The notes: a model not told the origin generated them from the letters alone. DNA of 55,912 nt from an uncultured Saprospiraceae bacterium (GCA_937961455.1 CALGNN010000141.1:1-55912), one strand, 5' to 3'; positions 42,710 to 53,357 are shown, counted from the stretch's first letter. Program-made: numbers and translations.

Positions 42710-44923
42710 TTAATTTTTTACCGTTTCATTTAGGCCTGCAAGATCCACAAAGAAGGCGTATTCCATAGCGACTTCTTTTAATCTTCTAAATCTTCCAGAT
42801 TGACCACCATGTCCTGCTTCCATTTCAGTTTTAAGTAAGAGTGGATTACTATCCGTTTTCATGTCTCTTAATTTTGCTACCCATTTAGCAGGCTCCCAAT
42901 ATTGAACCTGAGAATCATGAAGCCCAGTAGTAACTAAAAGTGGTGGATAGTCTTTTGCCTCAATATTATCATATGGACTGTATGAAAGCATATACTTATA
43001 ATATTCTTCATCAGCAGGATTTCCCCACTCATCCCATTCTCCAGTAGTAAGCGGTATTGACTCATCAAGCATAGTTGTTACCACATCCACAAATGGAACT
43101 GCAGCAATAACACCTTTCCACATATCTGGTTCCATATTAATGACAGCTCCTACAAGAAGTCCACCTGCAGATCCGCCCATGGCAAATAATCTTTTTTCAT
43201 CTGCATAATTTTCAGCAATTAAATGCTTCCCGCAATCAATAAAATCCGTGAAAGTATTTTTCTTTTTAAATTTCTTCCCATCTTCATACCAATGTCTACC
43301 CATCTCTTCTCCACCTCTAATGTGAGCAATTGCATATACAAACCCTCGGTTTAATAAACTCAAACGTGCTGAAGAAAAACTTGGGTTCATGCTATTGCCA
43401 TATGAGCCGTATCCGTAAAGCAAACACGGACTTGTACCATCCAAAGGAGTGCCCTTTTTATACACAATTGAAATAGGCACTCTCGCACCATCTCTTGCTG
43501 TAGCAAAGACACGTTTCGATTCATAATCGGCTTGATCGAAGTCACCTAATACTTCTTGCTGCTTCAATAATTCTCTATCCTTGGAATTCATATTATAATC
43601 GAAAATAGAATTAGGAGTTGTCATAGACTGATAACCAATTCTTAATATATCCGTATCAAATTCTGGATTTGCAGAGGTGTAAGCAATGAATGCTTTTTCA
43701 GGAAATTCAATATAATGATCTGCTCCATCCCAAGCTTTAACTCTAATCTGACTGATTCCATCAACGCGTTCTCCAATAACAAGATGATCTTTAAAGATAT
43801 CCATGTATTCGACCAATACATCATCTCTGTGAGGTATGACTTCCTCCCAGTTTGATTGATTGGTCTTACCGACAGGACAGCTCATGATTCTAAAATTCTT
43901 GGCATCTTTGTTTGTCCTGATATACCATTTATCTCCATAGTGTGCAATGCTGTGTTCCAAATTTCGGGTTCTATCTTGAAAGACTGTAAATGGATCATCT
44001 GGAGTGTTTGCGTCTACATAGCGATACTCTGCCATCAAAGTATGATAGGAACCAATGATGATATATTTTTTAGATTTTGATTTATAAACATAGCAGCTGA
44101 ATGTTTCGTCAGCTTCATGAAAAACTTCTACATCCTCAGATTGATCGGTACCTAATTTGTGTTTGAATATTTTAAAAGATCTTAGAGCATCATCTTTTAC
44201 GGTATAAAAAACGGTTTTATTATCATTAGCCCAAACAGTTCCACCTGTTGTGTTCGTAAGCACATCATCTAAATTTTTACCTGTTTCAAGATTCTTAAAT
44301 CTGATGGTATAAATTCTTCTACTTACAACATCTTCAGCATAAGCTGCAATGGTATTGTCATCGGACACAGCAATGCCACCTAGATTATAATAGTCATGGC
44401 CCTTTGCCATTTCATTCGCATCAAACATGATGATTTCTTCTGCATCAAGACTTCCTTTTTTTCTACAAAAAATAGGATATTCTCCTCCCTCGATATATTT
44501 ATTGTAATAGTAGTAGCCATTTCTTTTGACGGGCACAGACAAGTCAGTTTGTTTAATTCTTCCTTTAATCTCCTCAAACAGTTCATCTTGTAATTGTTCT
44601 GTATGGCTCATCAACTTAGCTGTGTAGTCATTCTCTGCATGGAGGTAATCCAAAACTTCACTAGTATGCGCATCAGGTGTCTCTGCAGTTTTTTGCTCGT
44701 CACTCAAACGCATCCAATAATAATTATCTGTTCTTTCATCTCCATGTATGGACATTTTTTTTGCCTCCTTTTTCGGAGATGGAGCATTAATGTCCATCTT
44801 GCTGAACATTTGACTTTCTTTAAGCATATAAGTTTCTGAATTTTGATCTTGACAGCCAATACTAAACAATGCTAGGGCTGCGAAATAAAAAAGCACTTTA
44901 AAATCTGAATTGAATTTTCTCAT
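42710..44923 (-). CDS. ptrB: Lipoprotein oligopeptidase B (S9A prolyl oligopeptidase family)
   Basis: This 737-residue protein has a beta-propeller (about 60-450) and an alpha/beta-hydrolase domain. The triad is S585 (GGSAGGLL), D670 (GLHDSQVQYWEP) and H705 (EAGHGGQSGR). GYGSYGNSMNPSFS and AHIRGGEEMGRHWYEDGK are S9A blocks. It cleaves short peptides, normally after basic residues. Unusually, it begins with a lipoprotein signal (LFYFAALALFSIGC), which would anchor it to a membrane facing the periplasm or surface. Classic oligopeptidase B is cytoplasmic. It ends nine bases after a bidirectional terminator. Confidence 0.9.
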   Translation of the reverse strand: MRKFNSDFKVLFYFAALALFSIGCQDQNSETYMLKESQMFSKMDINAPSPKKEAKKMSIHGDERTDNYYWMRLSDEQKTAETPDAHTSEVLDYLHAENDYTAKLMSHTEQLQDELFEEIKGRIKQTDLSVPVKRNGYYYYNKYIEGGEYPIFCRKKGSLDAEEIIMFDANEMAKGHDYYNLGGIAVSDDNTIAAYAEDVVSRRIYTIRFKNLETGKNLDDVLTNTTGGTVWANDNKTVFYTVKDDALRSFKIFKHKLGTDQSEDVEVFHEADETFSCYVYKSKSKKYIIIGSYHTLMAEYRYVDANTPDDPFTVFQDRTRNLEHSIAHYGDKWYIRTNKDAKNFRIMSCPVGKTNQSNWEEVIPHRDDVLVEYMDIFKDHLVIGERVDGISQIRVKAWDGADHYIEFPEKAFIAYTSANPEFDTDILRIGYQSMTTPNSIFDYNMNSKDRELLKQQEVLGDFDQADYESKRVFATARDGARVPISIVYKKGTPLDGTSPCLLYGYGSYGNSMNPSFSSARLSLLNRGFVYAIAHIRGGEEMGRHWYEDGKKFKKKNTFTDFIDCGKHLIAENYADEKRLFAMGGSAGGLLVGAVINMEPDMWKGVIAAVPFVDVVTTMLDESIPLTTGEWDEWGNPADEEYYKYMLSYSPYDNIEAKDYPPLLVTTGLHDSQVQYWEPAKWVAKLRDMKTDSNPLLLKTEMEAGHGGQSGRFRRLKEVAMEYAFFVDLAGLNETVKN

Positions 44924-45001
44924 GAGGTTTCATTTAATTACATTGTGAACGCAATTTAATCTATTATCATATCATTTAGGTAAGAACTATAACGCTAACT
45001 T

Positions 45002-46339
45002 TTGACATTAAATACTTCATATAGACAAATTTTTAGTTTGTCATTTCCTTTAATGCTTGGAAGTGCAGTCCAAAATATTATTGCGCTTACTGATAGTGTA
45101 TTCCTTTATCATCTTAGCGAAGTTGATTTTGCAGCAATAGGTTTTGTTGGTGTCTTTTATTTAATCATTGCAGCTATTGGTTTTGGGTTTTCCAAAGGAG
45201 GTCAAATTATCATTGCACGTAGGTATGGAGAGGACAATTTAATCTCCATTGGTCCCTCATTCTACGCCATGGTATACTTTGAAATTATACTAGCCGTAAT
45301 CATGTTTTTGGCAATGAAATTTCTAGCTCCAATTGCCTTTGGGATCTTTGTGAACTCTCCTGAAATATTGGAAAAGAGTATTAACTATCTCGACTACCGA
45401 GCCTATGGTGTGTTTTTTAGTTATATGGGGGTAGCCATTGTGGCCTTATACACTGGCGTGGTCCGGACCAGCTTTATTATCGTAGACACGATCATACTTT
45501 TAGTTGCTAATATTTTTCTCAATTACATATTAATCTTTGGGCATTTTGGAATTGAATCTATGGGAATTGCAGGTGCAGGCTTGGCTAGTACCTTATCTGA
45601 GATCATTGCATTTATCTGTTTCATCATATACATCTTATTTGATAAAGAGGCTCGAAAGTATCACTTGTTTCGATTGCCAAAGTTTGATTGGCCTTTAATT
45701 AAGAATATGGTTTCTATCTCTTCGCCTATGGTGATGCAAGGTGTTTTAGGTATGAGTAGTTGGTTTGTGTTTTTTAGTTTGGTTGAAAATATGGGTGAAA
45801 GAGAATTAGCGATTACCAATCTAGCGAGAATCGTTTATCTCATTTGTTCTATTCCCATTTGGGGTTTTTCAACAGGCATCAATTCTCATGTGTCAGGATT
45901 TATTGGCAATCAAAAGAGGAATGCCGTAATGCCCATTATTTTTAAAACCAGTAAGGTAAGTCTGGGCTTAACATTACTGATTTCTTTGCCAATCTTGATT
46001 TTCCCTAAATTCTTTTTATACCCGCTCTTGGGTTCTGAAGACATGTCTTTGATAACGGATGCGCAGAATGTTTTTTATGTGCTCATCGTCATCTTGATCA
46101 TTTTTTCAGTGGCAGCTATTTATTTCAATGGTCTTACAGGAACAGGTGCAACTTTGTATGGCTTAAAATTACAGAGCATAGGATTGGTGGTTTATTTAGG
46201 TTTGATATACTTTGTCATACACCATAGCAATCTGAGCATCGAATGGGCTTGGGCAAGCGAAATTGTTTATTGGCTTCTAATTATAGCTATGTCAATATAT
46301 TATCTGAGAACAGGTAAATGGCAAACTTTAAAAGTCTAA
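45002..46339 (+). CDS. MATE-family efflux transporter
   Basis: This is 445 residues, with a TTG start at 45002 (no ATG lies before the first helix). Twelve hydrophobic segments fall in two bundles. Family blocks: SLSFPLMLGSAVQNIIALTDSVFL, given as LGSAVQNIIALTDS; FAAIGFVGVFYLI; GGQIIIARRYGE; and VANIFLNYILIFGHFGIESMGIAGAGLAST, given as LNYILIFGHFG and GIAGAGLAST. MATE proteins export cationic compounds by sodium or proton antiport. The substrate is unknown. It starts 78 bases from the divergent oligopeptidase B. Confidence 0.9.
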   Translation: MTLNTSYRQIFSLSFPLMLGSAVQNIIALTDSVFLYHLSEVDFAAIGFVGVFYLIIAAIGFGFSKGGQIIIARRYGEDNLISIGPSFYAMVYFEIILAVIMFLAMKFLAPIAFGIFVNSPEILEKSINYLDYRAYGVFFSYMGVAIVALYTGVVRTSFIIVDTIILLVANIFLNYILIFGHFGIESMGIAGAGLASTLSEIIAFICFIIYILFDKEARKYHLFRLPKFDWPLIKNMVSISSPMVMQGVLGMSSWFVFFSLVENMGERELAITNLARIVYLICSIPIWGFSTGINSHVSGFIGNQKRNAVMPIIFKTSKVSLGLTLLISLPILIFPKFFLYPLLGSEDMSLITDAQNVFYVLIVILIIFSVAAIYFNGLTGTGATLYGLKLQSIGLVVYLGLIYFVIHHSNLSIEWAWASEIVYWLLIIAMSIYYLRTGKWQTLKV

Positions 46340-46398
46340 TAGATATCCATCTAGCTTGATAAATTTATAGTAATTTCGCGTCAAATTGTAAGCTATTC

Positions 46399-49300
46399 AT
46401 GATTAGGAATGTAACTCTTTTACTAATTTTCGGTGGACTGTTTTTTTCTTGTGCCAATGATGCACCTACGACTAATGAGTCAGTCTCCACTAACGACCAT
46501 AATGTTAACCAAGCTTTGCTTAAACCTGTTTCAGCAGATAAATCTGGATTAGATTTTGTGAATACTATTATCTCTACAGAAGCGCAAAATTTCAAGACAG
46601 ATCAATATTTATTTAACGGCGGCGGGGTAGCAATCGGGGATATCAATAACGATGGACTCCAAGATATTTTCTTTACGGGTAATCAAGTACCTAATGCACT
46701 TTATTTAAATAAGGGCAAACTCCAATTCGAAAATATCAGTGAAAAGGCAGGCATTGTGACCCAAGGATGGTCAAATGGCGTTAATATGGTTGATATTAAT
46801 GCGGACGGTTATCTTGACATTTATGTTTGTAAAGGAGGCACAAGCATCACTGATGAAGCACTCAGGAGAAATGAGCTTTTTATTAATAATCAAGATGGAA
46901 CCTTTACTGAATCTGCTTCAAAATATGGTCTAGCAGAATCTGGCCGATCGTTAAATGCCGTATTTTTAGACATTGACCTTGATGGTGATTTAGATTGCTA
47001 CATTACGAATCATCCTACAGATTATGAACTTACGATTAGTGATATTAAAAGAAAGAAAAATAAGTCTCTAGAAGAAGAACGAGATAAATTATATCGCAAC
47101 CAAGGAGATAAAGGATTTTTTGAACTCTCGAAAAACTATGGCATAAATAATTATGGACATGGACTAGGACTTGCTGCTTCGGATTTAAACCAGGATCAAT
47201 ATCCTGACATATATGTTGCGAATGATTATACGACGGATGACTGGTTGTATATGAATAATAAAGGCGCAAAATTTAAAAATGAAATAAAGGCACAAACAAA
47301 ACATACCAGTCTTTTTTCCATGGGGATGGACGTTGCAGATGTCAATAATGATGGCTGGATGGATTTGTTGACCTTAGATATGAATCCGTCTAGTAACTTC
47401 AAGTCAAAAGCCAGTATGCCGAGTATGGATCCAGATTTATTTTGGAAAACGCTTGAAGCTGGGTTTCAAGAGCAATTTATGAGGAATTGCCTACAGCTGA
47501 ATATTGGAGATGCCTCTTTTATAGAGATTGGACAGATGATGAATGTAGATAAAACAGATTGGAGTTGGGCTCCTTTATTTTTGGACATTGATAATGATGG
47601 CCATAAAGATGTCTATATCACGAATGGATATCTCTATGATATGGACGAGAAGGATCTCAATAAAAAATTATTAGAAAAGCAAAAAAACAAAGGTGGATTC
47701 CTCATGTGGGAGGATGTAATGTCTGAAGCTAAATCAGGCGCTTCCAGGAATTTTGTCTTTAGAAATAATCAAGATCTTAGCTTTGTAGACATGTCTGAGC
47801 AATGGGGGCAAAAAGAATTATCTGCCTCTAATGGCGCAGCCTATGCCGATTTAGACAATGATGGAGATCTTGAAATTGTTGTAAACAATATTAATGCAGA
47901 AGCATTTCTATTTGAAAATCTTTCCAGCCAAACCTTATCCAACAATTATTTAAGAATACATCTCAAATCTAAGGATGAAAATATCAATGCACTCGGTGCT
48001 AAAATAAAAGTAGAAACCGGTGATCTGGTCCAGTATTTTGAGAAGTATAATTACCGAGGTTATTATTCAAGTAGTGAAAATTTAGTTCATGTAGGTCTAT
48101 CAAATAATAAAGGCCCTGCTAAGATTCTAGTTAAATGGAATGATGGTAAAGAGCAAGTATTAGAAGGTGTAAAATTAAATCAAGAGATTACGATCAATTA
48201 TGAAAATGCCATAGTTGCGAATAACTTTTTACCAAAGCAGAATAAGCAAGTATTTAAAGATCTAGCGAAAGGGAAAAACTTAACTTATACACATCAGGAG
48301 AATGAATATGATGACTTTAAGAACCAAGTTTTGCTTCCACACAAAATGTCTCAATTTGGCCCTCACATAAGTAGTGGAGATATCAATAATGATGGAATGG
48401 ATGACATATTCGTTGGAGGAGCAAAAGGACAAGAAAGTGCATTATTTCTACAAAAGCGTAATGGATCCTTTGAAAAGAAATCACAAGGAGCATTTGCCAA
48501 TGATAAGTCCCACGAAGATTTAGGATCAGCATTCTTTGATGCTGATGGAGATGGCGATTTAGATTTGTATGTAGTCTCCGGTGGTTTTGAATTTCCAATA
48601 GGAAGCAATAAGTATCAAGATCGCTTGTATCTAAATGATGGCAAAGGAAATTTTAAAAAATCAAGCAATCTGCCAAAAATCAATTCAAGTGGATCAATCG
48701 TTTTACCATTTGACTTTGATAAAGATGGTGACTTAGATTTATTTGTCGGTGGGAGAGTTGTTCCTGATCGATATCCATATGCTCCAAAGTCTTATCTATT
48801 AGAAAATGATAAAGGGGTCTTTACTGATGTGACGAGTCAAAAAGCATCTGTCCTTAAAAGTGTCGGGATGGTAACTACAGCACAATGGGCAAAACTGTCT
48901 GAAAACGGAGAAGAACTTATTCTTGCTGGAGAATGGATGCCTATTATGATATTCAACTATAATGGATCCAAATTTGAAAAATCTGCATTATCAAGCTCCT
49001 TTGAAAATACAGACGGGTGGTGGAATAAAATAGCTCTAGGAGATATAGATAAAGATGGAGATCTAGATATCGTCGCAGGTAATCTTGGCTTAAATTATAA
49101 ATACAAAACTTCTTTGGAAGAACCTTTTAGCATCCATTGCAAAGATTTTGATAATAACGGCACCTACGATATAGTCTTAGGATATTTTGAACAGGGGAAT
49201 AAGTTTCCATTAAGAGGCTTACAATGCAGTTCAGAACAAATGCCATTTGTCAAAGAAGAATTTCCAAGTTATAATTTGTTTGCTTCTTCCACATTAGAAG

Positions 49301-49713
49301 ATGTATATGGAGAAAGATTAGAGGATGCCTTGTACTATGAGGCTAAGACATTTGAATCCATCGTAGCCATCAATAATGGTGGTTCATTCGATTTAAAATC
49401 TTTGCCAAAAAGCGCACAAACTGCTCCAGTTTTTGGAATAAGTATGGAAGATTTTGACAAGGATGGACATCAAGATCTTTTGCTAGCAGGTAACTTGATG
49501 GTAGCTGAAGTAGAGACAGGAATGGCTGATGCGGGAATGGGTACATTCCTCAAAGGAGATGGTAAAGGAGGCTTTAGTTATGTCTCTCCGACCTTCTCTG
49601 GTTTTCTAGCACCTGGCGATGTAAGAGATATCCACAAAATTTCGGGCAAAAATCAAGAATCTTTGATCCTAGTTGCTAATAATAACGGAGCTTTACAGGC
49701 CTTTAAGTACTAG
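46399..49713 (+). CDS. FG-GAP/VCBS-repeat lipoprotein with ASPIC/UnbV domain
   Basis: This 1104-residue protein has a lipoprotein signal with lipobox LFFSC (acylated Cys about 18). Beta-propeller FG-GAP repeats, each with a calcium-binding DxDxDGxxD-like loop, recur throughout (GDINNDGLQDIFFTGN, DINADGYLDIYV, DIDNDGHKDVYITNG, DLDNDGDLEIVV, DKDGDLDLFVGG). A UnbV/ASPIC domain lies at about 515-600 (NYLRIHLKSKDENINALGAKI, given as NYLRIHLKSK and NALGAKIKVE). In Bacteroidota this type is often found with SusC/SusD genes, but none is adjacent here. It is probably a surface-exposed binding protein of unknown ligand. Confidence 0.85.
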   Translation: MIRNVTLLLIFGGLFFSCANDAPTTNESVSTNDHNVNQALLKPVSADKSGLDFVNTIISTEAQNFKTDQYLFNGGGVAIGDINNDGLQDIFFTGNQVPNALYLNKGKLQFENISEKAGIVTQGWSNGVNMVDINADGYLDIYVCKGGTSITDEALRRNELFINNQDGTFTESASKYGLAESGRSLNAVFLDIDLDGDLDCYITNHPTDYELTISDIKRKKNKSLEEERDKLYRNQGDKGFFELSKNYGINNYGHGLGLAASDLNQDQYPDIYVANDYTTDDWLYMNNKGAKFKNEIKAQTKHTSLFSMGMDVADVNNDGWMDLLTLDMNPSSNFKSKASMPSMDPDLFWKTLEAGFQEQFMRNCLQLNIGDASFIEIGQMMNVDKTDWSWAPLFLDIDNDGHKDVYITNGYLYDMDEKDLNKKLLEKQKNKGGFLMWEDVMSEAKSGASRNFVFRNNQDLSFVDMSEQWGQKELSASNGAAYADLDNDGDLEIVVNNINAEAFLFENLSSQTLSNNYLRIHLKSKDENINALGAKIKVETGDLVQYFEKYNYRGYYSSSENLVHVGLSNNKGPAKILVKWNDGKEQVLEGVKLNQEITINYENAIVANNFLPKQNKQVFKDLAKGKNLTYTHQENEYDDFKNQVLLPHKMSQFGPHISSGDINNDGMDDIFVGGAKGQESALFLQKRNGSFEKKSQGAFANDKSHEDLGSAFFDADGDGDLDLYVVSGGFEFPIGSNKYQDRLYLNDGKGNFKKSSNLPKINSSGSIVLPFDFDKDGDLDLFVGGRVVPDRYPYAPKSYLLENDKGVFTDVTSQKASVLKSVGMVTTAQWAKLSENGEELILAGEWMPIMIFNYNGSKFEKSALSSSFENTDGWWNKIALGDIDKDGDLDIVAGNLGLNYKYKTSLEEPFSIHCKDFDNNGTYDIVLGYFEQGNKFPLRGLQCSSEQMPFVKEEFPSYNLFASSTLEDVYGERLEDALYYEAKTFESIVAINNGGSFDLKSLPKSAQTAPVFGISMEDFDKDGHQDLLLAGNLMVAEVETGMADAGMGTFLKGDGKGGFSYVSPTFSGFLAPGDVRDIHKISGKNQESLILVANNNGALQAFKY

Positions 49714-49723
49714 AACCAAAAAC

Positions 49724-49732
49724 TTATCCACA
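49724..49732. promoter_or_regulatory. DnaA box upstream of smc
   Basis: TTATCCACA is a perfect match to the DnaA-box consensus TTATNCACA. It lies 71 bases before the smc start and 39 before its -7-like element. It is a single copy, so it is a regulatory site at most and not an origin. Confidence 0.5.
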
Positions 49733-49752
49733 ATCACATATATGGGAACCTT

Positions 49753-49778
49753 ATATATAGAAAAATCCTATATATTTG
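49753..49778 (+). promoter_or_regulatory. smc promoter region with inverted repeat and TATATTTG
   Basis: TATATTTG at 49771-49778 matches the TANNTTTG -7 consensus, 25 bases before the smc ATG. An 8-bp inverted repeat (ATATATAG at 49753-49760, CTATATAT at 49768-49775) overlaps it and could be an operator. No clear TTG -33 element was seen at the usual distance. Confidence 0.45.
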
Positions 49779-49802
49779 GTGTTTGAATATTTAAAGGAAA
49801 CT

Positions 49803-52800
49803 ATGAGACTTACCAGTCTGGAGATTAAGGGCTTTAAGAGTTTCGCTGATAAGACCATACTGAATTTTGATAAGAACATTATCGGAGTAGTAGGTCCAAA
49901 TGGATCAGGGAAGTCTAATATCGTGGATGCCATCAGATGGGTCTTAGGGGAGCAGAAAGGAAAGGAACTACGCCTTGAAAAAATGGCAGATGTCATTTTT
50001 AACGGAACGAAAAAAAGAAAGTCAGGATCAGTAGCAAAAGTTACATTGACCTTCGACAATACAAAAAATGTTCTACCTACAGAATACCAAGATGTCAGTA
50101 TTACGAGATTACTCTATCGAAATGGTGAAAGTGAATATCGCTTGAATGATATTCCTTGTCGCCTCAAGGATATCCGTGCTTTATTTTTAGATTCTGGAAT
50201 TGGATCAAATTCATACGCCATTATCAGCCTTGGAATGGTAGATGACATTCTTCAAGACAAAGAAGGGTCAAGAAGAAAAATGTTTGAACAAGCCGCCGGA
50301 ATTTCGAAATACAAAACACGAAAGAAAGAAACCCTAAACAAACTCAAAAACACAAGTGCAGATTTAGAACGAATCCAAGATTTACTTTTTGAAATCGAAG
50401 GGAATTTAAAGCAACTTGAAAAACAAGCCAGGAGAACAGAAAAGTATTATAAGCTCAAAGAAAAGTACAAAAACCATAGCATTCAATTAGCAGTTAAGAA
50501 AACTGATTCTTTGAAAACTACTTTTCAAGATCTGAAGACATCTATTCAAGATAAGCAAGTTGCATACGAGTCAAGTAATGCTGAATTTAACAAAGTAGAA
50601 GCTGAAATCGAGCATTTCAAAAAAAGTTTTGTAGACGAAGAGCAAGAATTAAGCAAGGTGCAAAAAGCTTTGAATGAACTTGTTGAAAAAATAAGAAAAC
50701 AAGAAAATGAGAAAGGCTTAATTAAACAAAACTTAAGTTTTTTAGGGCAGAATCAAAATCAGTTAGCAGGGAGGATCAAAGATTCTACAAAACGATTGGA
50801 AGAGATCAAGTTGAAGCTTGAGACTATGGAAGTCGAACTGAAAAGCATTCATGACTTACACAAAGTGAGTAATGAAAGATTTAAAGAGGCTGAGGATTTT
50901 TATTTGAAGCTAGAGACATTGCACCATTCAGCTAAGGTCAGGTTCAGCTCTAGTCAGGAAGCTAAAATAGAGCAAGAAAAAGAGATTTTTGAGCTAGAAA
51001 AATTACTAGCTATTCAAGGTAATAACTTGGAGAATCTTCAAAATGAAATGGCTAATAACAGTCTTTTAAATGAAGAGGACACGAAGGATCTTGATGAGAT
51101 AAAATCTCAACTGATTGAGATCGAATCAGAAAAAACGAAACTTGAAAATGAGATTGCTTCTTTAGCTGATCTTGAAGCAAGTCATGAGCAACAACTTGTC
51201 ATGATCTCCAATGAGATGGAAAAGCATGGTGACGCTTTGGATAAAATTGAAAAGCAAATTTATGCGAAAACCAATGAGAAGGAATTGCTGAAAAGTTTGG
51301 TTGAAAAATTAGAAGGCTTTCCTGAATCTATCAAGTATCTAAGTAAGAATGATGCCTTTGGTAAATTACCGATACTCTCAGATATAATTCTATGTGATGA
51401 TGCCTACCGTGCAGTTATTGAAGAATTTCTAGGGACTTATTTGCATTATTTGGTGGTAGAGAATGTTGCCGATGCATCAGCAGCTATTAAACTACTAAGT
51501 TCTAATCAAAAAGGAAAAGCTAACTTTTTCATTTTGAATGAGATGCAAGCCATGCAAACAGCAAACATTAATATTCCAGAAGCTAAGCCTGCAAAAGAGA
51601 TACTGAAAATAGAATCAAAATACCAAAAGCTTTCCAACCTACTGTTTCATAATGTATTTATCGTTGAAGACGATCAAAAACTTTTAGAAATTTCAGCGGC
51701 CTATCCTGAGTTTATATTTCTTTCGCCAAAGAATACCCTTATCAAAAAACAATGCATGATAAGTGGGGGATCAGTTGGGCTATTTGAAGGTAAGAAATTG
51801 GGGAGAAAGAAAAATTTTGAGCTCATTAAAGAGGCCTTGATACAATTGGATAAGGATGCAAAAGCAAAGCAAGCAATCTTAGAGAAATTGCAGAAGGACA
51901 AAGAGAATGTCTTAGCCGCTAGTGTAACTGACAAGTTAGATAAACTTAAGTTGAATGCCATCAGTCTCAATCAAAGATGGGTTGAACAGAATACTAGACG
52001 CGAAGAGATTGAAAAGAAGCATGCTACCGCATTAGAGCGGGAGAAAGTCATCCATGTTGATATTTCAGCCTACAATGCAAAGCTGGAAAAGATCAATGCT
52101 GATCTAAAAATAAAACAAGTTAATCTCCAAGAATTGGTTTCAAAACTCACTGAAGAAGATACCAACTTCTCTGATAGTGAGATTGAATTGGAAGATGCTA
52201 GAAAAGAAAAAAATCGCTTACAAATTGAATTGATACAATTGCAAAATCGTATTAATAGTTTGGAGAATGATAAACAGTTTCTATTAACAAGACAGACAGA
52301 ATTATCCAGTCAGATAGAGAATGAAAATTCAAGTTTGCAGAATGAAACAGAAACTAAAGAACAATTATCCAACAATCAGCAAATCATCGAATCTGATCTT
52401 TTAAAATTGTATGAAGATCGCAAGGAAGTTGAAGCTAATTTAAGGAGTGTTGAACAGGTCTATTTCGGAGCAAGATCAAAAATAACAGATCGAGAGGATG
52501 TTTTAAGAAATTTGAGGAAGACCATGAATGCCCAAGCTGAACAGTTGGCTCAGCAAAAAGAACGTTTTACAGAGATAAAAATCAAATTGAACGGAGTATC
52601 AGAAAGGCTTCAGATAGAATTTAATACATCTTTTGAACAGGCATTAAAGCAGACTTTCGAAGAAGAACTAGAATTAGATGCATTAGAAGAATCTGTAGAA
52701 AAAATACGCTTAAAGATTGAACGCTTTGGAGAAATTAATCCAATGGCATTAGAAGCCTTTAAGGAAATGAAAGAGCGTTTTGATGTGATCAATCAGCAGA

Positions 52801-53357
52801 GAAATGACATCTTAGATGCGAAAGAATCCTTGTTAGAAACCATTAGAGAAATAGAAGAAACTGCAACCACGCAGTTTATGGAAGCCTTTGTTAAAATTCG
52901 TGAGCATTTCAAAACGGTATTTAGAAGCTTGTTTACAAAAGATGACAATTGTGATTTGATACTATTGGATGAAGATTCACCTTTAGATTCTCAGATTGAT
53001 ATAATGGCAATGCCAAAAGGTAAGAAACCTAAATCATTGAGTCAATTATCAGGAGGGGAGAAGACTTTAACAGCGACTGCTTTGTTGTTTTCTTTGTATT
53101 TATTAAAACCTGCACCATTCTGTATTTTTGATGAGGTAGATGCACCTTTGGATGATGCCAATGTTTTAAAATTTAATAAGATCATTAAGACCTTCTCGAA
53201 GGAGTCCCAATTTATTATTATCACGCATAATAAAATGACGATGGCTGAAGTTGATGTGATTTATGGTATATACATGGAAGAGATGGGAGTATCCAATGTG
53301 AGTCAAGTATCGTTTAATAATTTGGACTTTGATCCTGTACTAGAGACGATAAACTAA
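49803..53357 (+). CDS. smc: Chromosome segregation/condensation protein SMC
   Basis: This is 1184 residues from ATG 49803, where all SMC proteins begin (MRLTSLEIKGFKSFADKT). Walker A is GPNGSGKSNIVDAIRWVLGE (GPNGSGKS about 32-39). Long coiled coils flank a hinge at about 505-625 (LEGFPESIKYLSKNDAF to KGKANFFILNEM). The C-terminal head has the signature LSQLSGGEKTLTA and Walker B FCIFDEVDAPLDDANV. SMC with ScpAB loads at origins and extrudes DNA loops. ScpA and ScpB are not in this window. Length and all motifs are intact. It has its own promoter-like elements and terminator. Confidence 0.96.
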   Translation: MRLTSLEIKGFKSFADKTILNFDKNIIGVVGPNGSGKSNIVDAIRWVLGEQKGKELRLEKMADVIFNGTKKRKSGSVAKVTLTFDNTKNVLPTEYQDVSITRLLYRNGESEYRLNDIPCRLKDIRALFLDSGIGSNSYAIISLGMVDDILQDKEGSRRKMFEQAAGISKYKTRKKETLNKLKNTSADLERIQDLLFEIEGNLKQLEKQARRTEKYYKLKEKYKNHSIQLAVKKTDSLKTTFQDLKTSIQDKQVAYESSNAEFNKVEAEIEHFKKSFVDEEQELSKVQKALNELVEKIRKQENEKGLIKQNLSFLGQNQNQLAGRIKDSTKRLEEIKLKLETMEVELKSIHDLHKVSNERFKEAEDFYLKLETLHHSAKVRFSSSQEAKIEQEKEIFELEKLLAIQGNNLENLQNEMANNSLLNEEDTKDLDEIKSQLIEIESEKTKLENEIASLADLEASHEQQLVMISNEMEKHGDALDKIEKQIYAKTNEKELLKSLVEKLEGFPESIKYLSKNDAFGKLPILSDIILCDDAYRAVIEEFLGTYLHYLVVENVADASAAIKLLSSNQKGKANFFILNEMQAMQTANINIPEAKPAKEILKIESKYQKLSNLLFHNVFIVEDDQKLLEISAAYPEFIFLSPKNTLIKKQCMISGGSVGLFEGKKLGRKKNFELIKEALIQLDKDAKAKQAILEKLQKDKENVLAASVTDKLDKLKLNAISLNQRWVEQNTRREEIEKKHATALEREKVIHVDISAYNAKLEKINADLKIKQVNLQELVSKLTEEDTNFSDSEIELEDARKEKNRLQIELIQLQNRINSLENDKQFLLTRQTELSSQIENENSSLQNETETKEQLSNNQQIIESDLLKLYEDRKEVEANLRSVEQVYFGARSKITDREDVLRNLRKTMNAQAEQLAQQKERFTEIKIKLNGVSERLQIEFNTSFEQALKQTFEEELELDALEESVEKIRLKIERFGEINPMALEAFKEMKERFDVINQQRNDILDAKESLLETIREIEETATTQFMEAFVKIREHFKTVFRSLFTKDDNCDLILLDEDSPLDSQIDIMAMPKGKKPKSLSQLSGGEKTLTATALLFSLYLLKPAPFCIFDEVDAPLDDANVLKFNKIIKTFSKESQFIIITHNKMTMAEVDVIYGIYMEEMGVSNVSQVSFNNLDFDPVLETIN

